In this document: piece after piece, positions 44,375-52,851 of the stretch
How the letters are laid out: each line of letters starts with the position of its first letter
How positions within the stretch are numbered: position 1 is the stretch's first letter
DNA from: Nostoc sp. C052
GTDB lineage: Bacteria > Cyanobacteriota > Cyanobacteriia > Cyanobacteriales > Nostocaceae
Length of the DNA stretch: 64,000 nt
Direction of reading: 5' to 3'
Assembly: GCF_013393905.1 (NCBI RefSeq)
Contig: NZ_CP040272.1
Span: 6,767,501 to 6,831,500, forward strand
Translations under genes and position numbers: made by a program
The notes under the pieces: model-generated
The model's input: the letters and a program-made list of their open reading frames with translations, nothing else
Told to the model about the DNA's origin: nothing
Database searches by the model: none

Positions 44375-44959
44375 TTATTTTTCTGTTTGTTCTACCAGGT
44401 CTTCTGGACGCGCCCCTGCACGTGGCGCATCTGCGGGCAGTCCATGTGGTTCGAGGACGCCTTTGGGTAGGTAAACTAGTTCGCGCAGTGGTGTAACCAT
44501 TGGATCATCTGTTACCTTATAAGGCAGACGACCTAGTGCTACGTTGTCATAGTTCAATTCATGGCGATCGTAAGTGGCAAGCTCATACTCTTCTGTCATG
44601 GATAGACAGTTAGTTGGGCAAAATTCCACACAATTACCGCAAAAGATACAAACTCCAAAGTCAATGCTGTAGTGGTTGAGTTTTTTCTTTTTGCTGGCTT
44701 TGTCGAATTCCCAATCTACTACAGGCAGGTTAATCGGACAAACGCGAACACAGACTTCGCAGGCGATGCACTTATCAAATTCAAAGTGAATTCTACCGCG
44801 AAACCGTTCGCCAGGAATCAGTTTTTCGTAAGGGTACTGTACAGTAATTGGACGCCGCCGCATGTGGTCAAAGGTGACAGAAAGCCCCTGACCAATGTAT
44901 CGCGCAGCTTGTACCGTTTCTTTGGCGTAATCACCAACTTGTTTCAGGAACTTTAGCAT
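44375..44959 (-). CDS. ndhI: NAD(P)H-quinone oxidoreductase subunit I
   Basis: 194-residue NuoI homologue, peripheral subunit with two [4Fe-4S] clusters: CIACEVCVRVCP (about 64-75) and CIFCGNCVEFCP (about 103-114). Amphipathic N-terminus (YAKETVQAARYIGQGL). It passes electrons along the arm towards quinone. Second gene of ndhA-I-G-E. Confidence 0.97.
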   Translation of the reverse strand: MLKFLKQVGDYAKETVQAARYIGQGLSVTFDHMRRRPITVQYPYEKLIPGERFRGRIHFEFDKCIACEVCVRVCPINLPVVDWEFDKASKKKKLNHYSIDFGVCIFCGNCVEFCPTNCLSMTEEYELATYDRHELNYDNVALGRLPYKVTDDPMVTPLRELVYLPKGVLEPHGLPADAPRAGARPEDLVEQTEK

Positions 44960-45050
44960 TGTGCTTCACTCTCTCTCTTTTAGATTTTTGATTTTGAATT
45001 TTAGATTTTAGATTCAATCCAAAATCTAAAATCTAAAATCTAAAATTGGC
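44960..45050. repeat. Heptamer inverted repeat in the ndhA-ndhI gap
   Basis: 44978-45048 is 'ttttagattttt...gattttagatt' followed by 'aatccaaaatctaaaatcta' in inverse orientation; a long AU-rich hairpin may form between cistrons. The same arrangement lies between ndhI and ndhG. Confidence 0.8.
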
Positions 45051-46169
45051 TTACCCACCGAAGGCGAAGGGAAAGGCTAGTTTCAGGGCGGCGGTTAATA
45101 GGAGATTAACCAAGCCGACTGGTAACAAAAACTTCCATCCTAAATCTAACAGTTGGTCAATCCGTACCCGTGGCACTGTCCAGCGCAACAGGATGGCGAC
45201 AAACACTAGTAAATAGGCTTTGAACACGGTCATGGTGATACCCAAAGCTGCAGTTACTATCTGAAACACGGGATTTAATTCACTGACTCCTAGCCAACCA
45301 GCGATGAGATTAAGGGGAATCGGAAAGTCCCAACCACCCAGGTAGAGAATTGCTACTAGTAAGGAAGAAAGGATCAAGTTAACGTAGGAACCCAGGTAGA
45401 ACAGACCGAATTTCATCCCTGAATATTCAGTCTGATAGCCGGCGACGATTTCTTCTTCCGCTTCGGGTAAGTCAAAGGGTAATCGTTCGCATTCAGCGAG
45501 GGCAGCTATCCAAAAGATCAGAAAACCAATTGGTTGTCGCCAAATGTTCCAGCCTAGAATGCCGTAGCCAGATTGTTGATTGACAATATCAACGGTGTCG
45601 AGGCTATTAGACATCATAGCGATCGCTAACACCGCTAACGCCAATGGAATTTCATAACTAATAGATTGCGCTGCTGCTCGCAAGCCCCCTAAGAGGGAGT
45701 ATTTATTATTAGATGCGTAGCCAGCCATCAATAAGCCAATAGGTTGAATGCTTGACAAGGCAATCCACAAGAATACGCCCATGCCCACATTACTAACTAC
45801 GATATTCTGCCCAAAGGGCACAATCAGGAACGACAGAAATACCGGAATTACAACAATAATTGGCCCAAGGGTAAACAGCCAAGGGTCAGATTTGGCTGGT
45901 ACTATATCTTCTTTAAATAACAACTTCAGACCATCCGCTACAGGCACCAGCAACCCAAAAGGCCCCTGGTATTCTGGCCCAATTCGCTGCTGTGCGGAGG
46001 CAGAAATTTTCCGTTCTAGCCAAGTAGCAACTAATACCCCCACTGTTGCCCCAATCAGCATCAGTATCATTGGCAAGGGCATCCAAATCGCTTTGGCTGT
46101 TCCTGCTGGTATACCTAAATCCCGGAGGGATTCAATAAAAGTTCCTTGGAGGTCAATTCCTGAATTCAT
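45051..46169 (-). CDS. ndhA: NAD(P)H-quinone oxidoreductase subunit 1
   Basis: 372-residue NuoH homologue, eight or nine membrane helices. The quinone-site loop ERKISASAQQRIGPEYQGPFGLLVPVADG is conserved (about 47-75), as are the acidic LAECERLPFDLPEAEEEIVAGYQTEYSGM loop (about 223-252) and LRWTVPRVRIDQLL. First gene of ndhA-I-G-E, downstream of gltA. Confidence 0.97.
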   Translation of the reverse strand: MNSGIDLQGTFIESLRDLGIPAGTAKAIWMPLPMILMLIGATVGVLVATWLERKISASAQQRIGPEYQGPFGLLVPVADGLKLLFKEDIVPAKSDPWLFTLGPIIVVIPVFLSFLIVPFGQNIVVSNVGMGVFLWIALSSIQPIGLLMAGYASNNKYSLLGGLRAAAQSISYEIPLALAVLAIAMMSNSLDTVDIVNQQSGYGILGWNIWRQPIGFLIFWIAALAECERLPFDLPEAEEEIVAGYQTEYSGMKFGLFYLGSYVNLILSSLLVAILYLGGWDFPIPLNLIAGWLGVSELNPVFQIVTAALGITMTVFKAYLLVFVAILLRWTVPRVRIDQLLDLGWKFLLPVGLVNLLLTAALKLAFPFAFGG

Positions 46170-46516
46170 GTTTCCGCTCTTTAAGACATCGAGTCATGGT
46201 GAGTTACAACTATTAGTTAAATTAATACCTGTAAATTCACCCATTTTTAATTTTTGCCCAGATGACGCCCAATTGAAGATTTGTTGCCAATTCCCATGCC
46301 TAGTATATCGTTGGATGGTTTGACCACCCTGAAGCGCGATGAGAACTTCTACTTATGGTTGGCATTGAGATTGACTATTGAGGGGAAGGGGGATGAGGAA
46401 GTAGGGGAGCAGGGGAACAAAGAGGACAAGGGGAATTATTGAAGAAGTTTCTTCCTTGTCTCCCCCCCCTCCCTTGTCTACCTTGTCTCTTCACATGCCC
46501 CATACCCTATACCCAT
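46170..46516. other. Intergenic region between ndhA and gltA
   Basis: 347 bases, with the ndh promoter. 46379-46435 is a purine-rich stretch ('ggggaagggggatgaggaag'). Followed by 'cccctcccttgtctaccttgtc', which is partly complementary. No gene. Confidence 0.4.
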
Positions 46517-47650
46517 TTACCGTTTGTCAATGGGAGTATAAGTAACTTCGTGCAAACCGTTATAAACCTGGGTAGGACGGAAAATCCGGTTTTCTGCTAG
46601 TTGTTCTTTCCAGTGGGCTAGCCAACCGGCAACGCGAGCGATCGCAAATATTGGTGTAAACAAGTCGGTGGGAATACCCATCTTCCTATACACCAAACCG
46701 GAGTAAAAATCAATATTTGGATAAATCCCTTTGCTACCGAGTTTTTCCTCTACCACTCGTTCCATTTCTTGAGCAATGTCATAGAACTTGTCATGGCCAA
46801 ACTTCTCAAACAATTGCTCTGCAAGACCTTGTAAAATTATGGCTCGTGGGTCTTTTACTTTATACACACGATGTCCAAAGCCCATAATCTTAGATTTACT
46901 TTGCAGACAGTCCTCTATGTAGGGACGGACATTTTCTACAGAGCCAATTTTTTCCAACATCTGAATTACTTCTTCATTGGCTCCACCGTGCAGGGGTCCT
47001 CCCAAGGTTCCCACAGCACTAGCAACCACAGCATAAGGATCAGTCAAAGTGGAAGCTGTCACCCTGGCACTGAAAGTAGAAGCATTCATTGTATGCTCGA
47101 CTTGAAGTATCAAGCAGATATCAAAAATCCGCGCCATTAGAGGATCGGGTTCTCGCTCATCGAGCATGTAGAGAAAGTTGGCGGAATAGTCTAAGTCATC
47201 ACGGGGACGCACGGGATCATTGCCTTTCCGCATCAGTTGGAACGCTGCTACCATCGTGGGAATGGTTGCTATCAGGCGCACCACTGAATCTCGAATGTAG
47301 ACAGGATTGTGTAAATCCCGGAGCGAATAAAACAAACCTAAAGCCGCAGCAGAGGCTTGTAGGGCATCCATTGGGTGGCCGCTTTCTGGAAAGCATTTCA
47401 TCATGTCCCGAATGCGGTATTTTATCCGCCGGTGGTAACGAACTTCATGCTCAAATGTTTCCAGTTCTTCCTTGTTTGGCAGTTTACCCCAGATTAAGAG
47501 ATAAGCAGTTTCTAGGAATGTACTCTTTTCTGCTAATTCCTCAATCCTAATGCCACGATATTCTAGTATTCCCTTTTGCCCATCAACATAGCTGATACTT
47601 GATTGAGCGGCGGGAATGCCTTCTAAACCAGGCTTGTATTCGCACACCAT
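46517..47650 (-). CDS. gltA: Citrate synthase
   Basis: Condenses oxaloacetate and acetyl-CoA at the start of the (branched) cyanobacterial TCA pathway, leading to 2-oxoglutarate for nitrogen assimilation. 377-378 residues of the short prokaryotic type. Active-site His segments: HTMNASTFSARVTAST (about 185-200), GGPLHGGANEEVI (about 217-229), MGFGHRVYKVKDPRA (about 256-270) and the catalytic Asp in PNIDFYSG. Start at the second of two adjacent ATG codons (47648-47650). Confidence 0.96.
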   Translation of the reverse strand: MVCEYKPGLEGIPAAQSSISYVDGQKGILEYRGIRIEELAEKSTFLETAYLLIWGKLPNKEELETFEHEVRYHRRIKYRIRDMMKCFPESGHPMDALQASAAALGLFYSLRDLHNPVYIRDSVVRLIATIPTMVAAFQLMRKGNDPVRPRDDLDYSANFLYMLDEREPDPLMARIFDICLILQVEHTMNASTFSARVTASTLTDPYAVVASAVGTLGGPLHGGANEEVIQMLEKIGSVENVRPYIEDCLQSKSKIMGFGHRVYKVKDPRAIILQGLAEQLFEKFGHDKFYDIAQEMERVVEEKLGSKGIYPNIDFYSGLVYRKMGIPTDLFTPIFAIARVAGWLAHWKEQLAENRIFRPTQVYNGLHEVTYTPIDKR

Positions 47651-47761
47651 CATGGCAACACCATTTGCTTTGTGAAATATCTGATCAAGCTAACTTACCA
47701 GAAATTTATTGTCGCCATAACAGTAGCCGTTCTAACAACAATCGAAAATGTTGAAAAACTG

Positions 47762-48256
47762 TTATAGCAGGTACTTGGGTGGTGTCAACCAAAACATCTG
47801 ACTCCGACCCAGAGGAGAACCTGTTTCTGGTAGTTTTATCCCAATCATACCTGCTTTTTTCAAGACTAAGCTTGCTTTGGCTTCTCCCCACAGGAGAATT
47901 TCTGCCCAATTACTCAAATTAGGTTCGTGTCCAACCAGCGCCAGTTGGGTATTTTGGGAATATTTTTTTGGTTCTAACCAGTCTTTGAGCCAACTAGAAA
48001 TTTGACCATCGGGCGCGAGGTGGCTAGATTCCTCTAATTGGGAGCTTAGTTTTTCTGCTATGAGGATTTCAGCCGTTTGGCGGGCCCGCACTAAAGGACT
48101 GGTGAGAATTAAATCAAAGTTTAAACCTAATTTAACAAGTTTCTGGGCAACTTTGTCAGTTTTTTGCCTTCCTTCTTTGGTTAGGCTGCGATCTTCATCC
48201 TTAATGCCTAATCCCTGTTCTTCGGCGATGCCATGACGAATTAAGTATAGTTCCAT
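47762..48256 (-). CDS. sixA: Phosphohistidine phosphatase SixA-like
   Basis: 164 residues of the histidine phosphatase superfamily. The catalytic motif LYLIRHGIAEEQG is at the N-terminus, a second Arg at TSPLVRARQTAEIL (about 55-68), and the second catalytic His at LVGHEPNLSNW. SixA removes phosphate from phosphohistidine in some two-component and PTS-like systems; the target in cyanobacteria is not established. Confidence 0.85.
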   Translation of the reverse strand: MELYLIRHGIAEEQGLGIKDEDRSLTKEGRQKTDKVAQKLVKLGLNFDLILTSPLVRARQTAEILIAEKLSSQLEESSHLAPDGQISSWLKDWLEPKKYSQNTQLALVGHEPNLSNWAEILLWGEAKASLVLKKAGMIGIKLPETGSPLGRSQMFWLTPPKYLL

Positions 48257-48307
48257 ACTTTGTATTATGAGTTATCAGTTAGGCTGCTCTTATGCAATGT
48301 TAGAACG

Positions 48308-48568
48308 CTATCCACCACTTAGTAATCTGTCATACTCTGGATGCGATCCAATCCAAAACCATACAACATTATCATCTTCTTTTACAGCAAGCGCTCGATA
48401 ATATATACCAATACGCACTGACCAAAACTGACCGACTTTTTTGAAATGCAATGATGGATATTTGGGATCTTCCCGAAGAAACTCGTAACATCGATCAGCA
48501 AGCTCTTGGATATCAATTGGTAAATGGCGATAGTAATACCAAAAATCTGGAGTTGCTCGATGTTTCAC
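48308..48568 (-). CDS. RelE/ParE-type toxin
   Basis: 86 residues (MKHRATPDFWYYYRHLPIDI...). The pattern IQELADRCYEFLREDPKYPSLHFKKVGQFWSVRIG, then YYRALAVKEDDNVVWFWIGSHPEYDRL, is that of the RelE/ParE toxin superfamily of cyanobacteria, probably an mRNA interferase or gyrase inhibitor. Its ATG overlaps by 4 bases the stop of the upstream gene, whose C-terminus carries the antitoxin-like domain that normally comes as a separate 70-residue protein in front of this toxin. Third gene of the rusA-nuclease-relE operon. Confidence 0.85.
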   Translation of the reverse strand: MKHRATPDFWYYYRHLPIDIQELADRCYEFLREDPKYPSLHFKKVGQFWSVRIGIYYRALAVKEDDNVVWFWIGSHPEYDRLLSGG

Positions 48569-49611
48569 AGGTCAGTACAACGCCCTTCTCGGAGATGTTT
48601 GAGTGCTTTCTCTGCCAATTCATCTAACCGACCAGCAGCCACATCTTTTTCAATCTGTTTATCCCAGGCTGCTGCATCGAATTCCGCAAACCAGGCACGA
48701 AAAGCAGCCAAATCCTCTGGTGAAAGTTGACTAACAGCGAATTCGACGTTTATAACCTGTTCGTCGTTTACGTTTAATTCCTTCTTTAGTTTCTCATTTC
48801 TTATTAATTCTTGCGCTAAAAGAAGGCTTGTCTGATTGATTAAATTTCTCCTTAATTCTTCTTGTTTATCCAAGGATGCTGCATCGAATTCCCTAAACCA
48901 GGCACGAAAAGCAGCTAGATCCTCTGATGAAAGTTTACTAATAGCGAGTTCGACTGTCCATTTTCCTAATAATTCACGAACCAAATTGTCAAAATTATGT
49001 ACAACTGGCAAATTTAGGTTTTCAATATATCCGTGAGCAAGCCGATTCCAAACTTCAAAACAAGCTTTAGCAAGGTCAAATTGAGAGATTGATAACTCTC
49101 CCAAGGAGTACAGATGTCTTAGTAATCCTATAACTGGGAAACGTTCAATAGGAATTGACACATCGACTGCTCGCTTTCTTAAAGCTCCCTCAAATATACT
49201 CCACATCAAAAGAAAAGCAGGCTCAATTTCATCATTTTCAATAAGCTTATGTGCTTGGATAAACCGATCGGTTAGCTCTTGCCATGAAGGAAATTGTTCG
49301 GATGTTCCAGGTAATGACTTAGCTTCTATGTCTTCAAGTGTTAGCAATAAAAAACGCCAGCCTGGATGTTTACTCACTTCCTCTGCTAAAGCCTGTAAAC
49401 GATCAACTGACAGACGGTTGAGGCTGTTTTTTACTTCAATTACCAAACCCGAACCGTCTTTAATAGCAATTAAATCTGGCTGGTAGTTACCCAAATCAAA
49501 TGGTAATTCATCTGTTTTGAGTTCAGTTAAAACATGAAATCCTTGACTTTCGTACTTCTCTGCCAGAGATTTAACTTTTTCATCATATAGAGTTTTAGTA
49601 TTGTTAGTCAT
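48565..49611 (-). CDS. PD-(D/E)XK nuclease / HEPN-like / double antitoxin fusion protein
   Basis: 348 residues in three parts. (1) Residues about 10-95 are a restriction-endonuclease-like fold with Asp46 (QPDLIAI) and Glu59-Val-Lys61 (LVIEVKNS), the D-ExK catalytic pattern. (2) Residues about 113-205 are helical and contain WNRLAHGY (188-195), similar to the Rx4-6H motif of HEPN RNases. (3) The C-terminus carries two copies of an antitoxin-like module: 221-256 (ELAISKLSSEDLAAFRAWFR) and 289-348 (EFAVSQLSPEDLAAFRAWFA ... GRLDELAEKALKHLREGR). The second copy matches the usual cyanobacterial antitoxin partner of the following toxin. Start and stop overlap rusA and relE by 4 bases each, so all three are translationally coupled. 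The function is inferred, not known. Confidence 0.72.
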   Translation of the reverse strand: MTNNTKTLYDEKVKSLAEKYESQGFHVLTELKTDELPFDLGNYQPDLIAIKDGSGLVIEVKNSLNRLSVDRLQALAEEVSKHPGWRFLLLTLEDIEAKSLPGTSEQFPSWQELTDRFIQAHKLIENDEIEPAFLLMWSIFEGALRKRAVDVSIPIERFPVIGLLRHLYSLGELSISQFDLAKACFEVWNRLAHGYIENLNLPVVHNFDNLVRELLGKWTVELAISKLSSEDLAAFRAWFREFDAASLDKQEELRRNLINQTSLLLAQELIRNEKLKKELNVNDEQVINVEFAVSQLSPEDLAAFRAWFAEFDAAAWDKQIEKDVAAGRLDELAEKALKHLREGRCTDL

Positions 49612-50018
49612 AAGTATTTTTCCAATGGTTGAGATTCACTTACTTTTACATAAACACACTCTTGACCCGTGATGACAGCACGCTGTAATAAAGAAGGTAG
49701 ACTTTTAATCTCGATTGGGTCAGACATAAACCGACGATGGCTTTCTACATCCGATACTAAACTATCATCTTCAAAAACCAAGCCTACAAGTGCATCCTGA
49801 ATCGGCTTGATAATATTATCGGTATCAGCCGGGAACTCATCACAAAGATAAACTAGCGTCAGTTGTAAATCACCTTGTTTAATGACGCTGCGATCTTTCC
49901 AAAGTTTTTGAGCTTCAACGCGCACAAAATTCTTCCATGCCTGAAGGTTTTGTTTTTTCTTTGTCTGTAACGAAACAGGTCGTCTGGGAATGACAAATTC
50001 AAAAGGTATTATTCGCAT
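49608..50018 (-). CDS. rusA: RusA-family Holliday-junction resolvase-like endonuclease
   Basis: 136 residues. The signature DTDNIIKPIQDALVGLVFEDDSLVSDVESHRR (about 65-96) contains the RusA Asp residues that bind Mg2+ in DxDN and in the DD motif, with the conserved Lys of IIKP. RusA enzymes cleave four-way DNA junctions and are often carried by phages and mobile islands. Its stop overlaps by 4 bases the start of the nuclease-antitoxin fusion gene, so it is the first gene of that operon. Confidence 0.85.
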   Translation of the reverse strand: MRIIPFEFVIPRRPVSLQTKKKQNLQAWKNFVRVEAQKLWKDRSVIKQGDLQLTLVYLCDEFPADTDNIIKPIQDALVGLVFEDDSLVSDVESHRRFMSDPIEIKSLPSLLQRAVITGQECVYVKVSESQPLEKYL

Positions 50019-50123
50019 CCCAAGTGCATATCTTTATAATTAGTTAACAAAGTTACAGCAATTTTCACAGATGATTACTCATCATATTGAGCATCTCTAC
50101 ACTTATACAAAAATTCTACATGG

Positions 50124-50594
50124 TTATTCGTCAGCGTTAGGGTAAAAGTCTAAGTCTAAAATCTCATCAACAGCAAACGGACAAACGATCGCAAAGTTAT
50201 CTTCTGATAAACCAGTTTCCACCATTGCCTCTTGTCGCGATCGCTGATAAGTAGTATTTATCCACTCGGCATCATTTAAAAAACGCCGCAAGTTAGGACT
50301 TTCTTGCAGCAATTCATCTATATCCAGTCGCTCATGGGTAATGGTCACTTGCCAACTGTGACTACGACGTTCTGGTTGATACTTCCACTTCAACAAATGC
50401 GATAAGACTAACCGCAACGCACTTTGCAACGCTCGCTGTTGACTCTTACCCAAGTCTACCACTTCCTCAATTAAGTGTTCTAAATCCAGCGTGTCCCACT
50501 GGTGTGATCGCAAAAGCTCTGCTATCTGCTCTACCCAAGCACAATAATCTTGCTCATACAGAGTTTGTAACATTTGGAGTTCTATAATTTTCAT
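50124..50594 (-). CDS. DUF29 domain protein
   Basis: 156 residues from the ATG at 50592-50594, which has AGGAG seven bases upstream (MKIIELQMLQTLYEQDYCAW). A longer frame starting at 50630 is possible but lacks this site. The sequence (DTLDLEHLIEEVVDLGKSQQRALQSALRLVLSHLLKWKYQP) is the DUF29 family, very abundant and multicopy in cyanobacteria, helical, of unknown function. It lies next to the RusA/toxin operon on the same strand. Confidence 0.85.
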   Translation of the reverse strand: MKIIELQMLQTLYEQDYCAWVEQIAELLRSHQWDTLDLEHLIEEVVDLGKSQQRALQSALRLVLSHLLKWKYQPERRSHSWQVTITHERLDIDELLQESPNLRRFLNDAEWINTTYQRSRQEAMVETGLSEDNFAIVCPFAVDEILDLDFYPNADE

Positions 50595-50671
50595 GGCGCT
50601 TCTCCTTGGCAAATAAATAGGTAGGCGCAAGTTAACTTTGATTTAGTTCAGCATTTGTCATAAAACCCAAA

Positions 50672-50698
50672 TTCCCGACTTTTATCAAAAATCGGGAA
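50672..50698 (-). terminator. Hairpin downstream of the DHH gene
   Basis: ttcccga/tcgggaa stem with a 13-base loop, 72 bases after the stop of the DHH phosphoesterase gene (50770). A closely similar hairpin follows the gene at 55608. Confidence 0.55.
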
Positions 50699-50769
50699 GG
50701 GATGCTATCTGAACAAACACTTTGACTGCTGCATTAGTTAGGAGTTCTCCGCGTCTCCTTGAGTTCCTT

Positions 50770-52053
50770 CTACTCCGACTGAATCGGGTTGTCTCTCGGA
50801 TTAACTAACCTCAGCAATTTTTGCTTAATTTGAGCGTCGAATACTTCCCATTTCATTTTCGCATAGGCGGAATTTTCGTTGCTGCCTGATAAGAAGCCCA
50901 TTGGAATTTCAAAGCCGCCTGCGCTTGTTCTTCCACCGCCGAAAAAGCGCCCTGCACTATCTTGTCCAAAGGCTTCTTTGATAAATTCATCGGGGTCAAG
51001 GGTAAGTTTACTCGTTCTCAGGGAACCAATGACTATTTCTAGTTCTTCGTCTTCGTCATGAACAATACCGTAAACTACGGCGGTGTGGACGTTTTCTTCG
51101 GTGACGAGAAAATCAGCCGCTTGGGGGATGGCGTCACGGTCTTCGTAGCGCAAGTAACCAACACCAGCAATGGAAAAGTTATTTTGGACGATGCGATTTT
51201 TTAGCGATCGCTCGATCACATCCATTACCCGCTTGGAACGGTTCGCCTGTAAAATGGCGTTCAGCAGTTGAGCGTCATAAAATCGGCTTAAATACGCCGC
51301 CGCCATAAAGTCTTCTTCTTGTGCTTGCATCAGGCGATTTGTATCTGATCGCAAGCCGTGCATCAAGGCAGTAGCACATTTGACGTGTTGATTTATGCTG
51401 CTATCTAATGCCAATAATCCCGTTTGGAGGTATTGAGTAAAAATTGTTGCCGTCGCTCTTACATAAGGACGGATATCCTCAAACTCTGAGTGGAGATCGC
51501 CTTGGATACTGTGATGGTCTATGAGTACCACTAGGGGAATTTTAGCTTGCTGCACCGCTGATAATAGCTGTGAAGTGGTTCCCTGGTTATCAATTAAGAC
51601 AAAACCTTGATAGCATGACAAATCTTTGGTTTTCAAGGTTTGCATTGTCCAGCGTTGGATCGGTAAGTTCGTCAGTCTTACCAAGGCAATATTCTCTTGA
51701 TGGCTCAATGCACCAGCATAAATTATTTCACATTTGATATCATATTGCTGGGCAATTAACTGATAGGCCCAAGCACACGAGAGGGCATCAGGATCGGGAA
51801 AATCTTGCAGAATTACCAGTTGGCGATCGTGTCGGTGTGCCAAAAGGGTTTTTTGCAGTTCTTCTGATTTTTGTTGTGCCAGCGAATTACCACGCTGATT
51901 GAGATATATAGCCCCATCACCTACCGATGGCGATAATGGCGGACTCTTAAATGCAACTTCCACTGGCGCTTTCTCGATTTCAGGTTCCTCTGGGTTTGGC
52001 TCTGTGGTCAACGACAAACTCTCAAACTGAGTAACGGGAGAATTAAAGTACAT
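50770..52053 (-). CDS. DHH-family phosphoesterase, NrnA/Orn-pAp-phosphatase-like
   Basis: 427 residues. The N-terminal 70 residues are a variable extension. The DHH domain shows LQDFPDPDALSCAWAYQL (about 102-119), FVLIDNQGT and VVLIDHHSIQGD (DHH motif). The C-terminal DHHA1 domain has AGRFFGGGRTSAGGFEIPMG; the usual GGGH is GGGR here. Relatives degrade nanoRNA or 3'-phosphoadenosine 5'-phosphate or c-di-AMP. The substitution of the His in GGGH may alter or reduce activity. Confidence 0.85.
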   Translation of the reverse strand: MYFNSPVTQFESLSLTTEPNPEEPEIEKAPVEVAFKSPPLSPSVGDGAIYLNQRGNSLAQQKSEELQKTLLAHRHDRQLVILQDFPDPDALSCAWAYQLIAQQYDIKCEIIYAGALSHQENIALVRLTNLPIQRWTMQTLKTKDLSCYQGFVLIDNQGTTSQLLSAVQQAKIPLVVLIDHHSIQGDLHSEFEDIRPYVRATATIFTQYLQTGLLALDSSINQHVKCATALMHGLRSDTNRLMQAQEEDFMAAAYLSRFYDAQLLNAILQANRSKRVMDVIERSLKNRIVQNNFSIAGVGYLRYEDRDAIPQAADFLVTEENVHTAVVYGIVHDEDEELEIVIGSLRTSKLTLDPDEFIKEAFGQDSAGRFFGGGRTSAGGFEIPMGFLSGSNENSAYAKMKWEVFDAQIKQKLLRLVNPRDNPIQSE

Positions 52054-52851
52054 AGGGAACTTTTTTAAAGTGTGAGGCTCCTTTAATTCAGAAATACTAC
52101 GAGCAGCAATTCACTGAATTTAGCCACATTATTATGATCTTCGCAAAAATATCAAAACATTGCACTATACATCTAAGTATATTTTTTGTCAGTAACAGCG
52201 CTTGACATCAACTAAATTCCACTAAAGGGCATACAGCAAGTAAGTTGAGTATATTGGGCTGTATCTGACAGCATAAAGCTGTTTTAGGGACTTTTCTCTC
52301 TTTCGTAAATTTGATCGGCGGGATTTTTCTCTGACTTAGGATATACTTTCTATCTTATACTTTAGGATTAGTCTTTGATATTTTATATATTCTTATGCTT
52401 AATATTCTCATTATTGTGACTACTAAGCAATTAACAATTATTTTTTTTTGATGAACAATATATGTTTGTATCCCTTTTGAAAATTCTGATCGTTCAGAGC
52501 GAAGCCTAATGGAAAAAGGCACAAGGCAGTCCCGATGAAACAAGTTTCACAGCCAAGCATGAAAATGTGATGTGAGACGGATCTATATAGATACGCATCG
52601 AAGGAGTATTTTCAAAGCAGGAGGGTGAAAGAATGACTGGGGATTGGGGACTGGGGACTGGTATTTTTACTCAGCACTCAGCACTTTCAAGGCAGGGATG
52701 AGGAGCAAAGGGAAAATTCATGCACAAATTTACAGGCTTGAGCGAGCTTTGAAGCACATCGCTTCGCTGCAACCTATACAGCTGCCAAATTTTTAACATT
52801 CCATAACTTTAGTTATTGGCTCTTTCCCCTCTGTTCCCCTGCTTTTTTTGC
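52054..52851. other. Large intergenic region with a possible structured RNA
   Basis: 798 bases. 52478-52617 can close a 140-base structure (separate entry). 52638-52690 carries G-rich and 'actcagc' heptamer repeats. The stretch 52060-52470 is AT-rich, no gene seen. Confidence 0.4.
52477..52618 (+). ncRNA. Possible structured RNA or repeat-element remnant
   Basis: The outer arms ttttgaaaat (52478-52487) and attttcaaag (52608-52617) are complementary at 9 of 10 bases. Inside are several small hairpins: GCC...GGC around 52505-52520, tgaaac-aa-gtttca at about 52536, and the palindrome atctatatagat at about 52580. There is no open frame. It could be a small RNA or an unrecognised mobile-element fragment; the strand is a guess. 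Confidence 0.25.
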
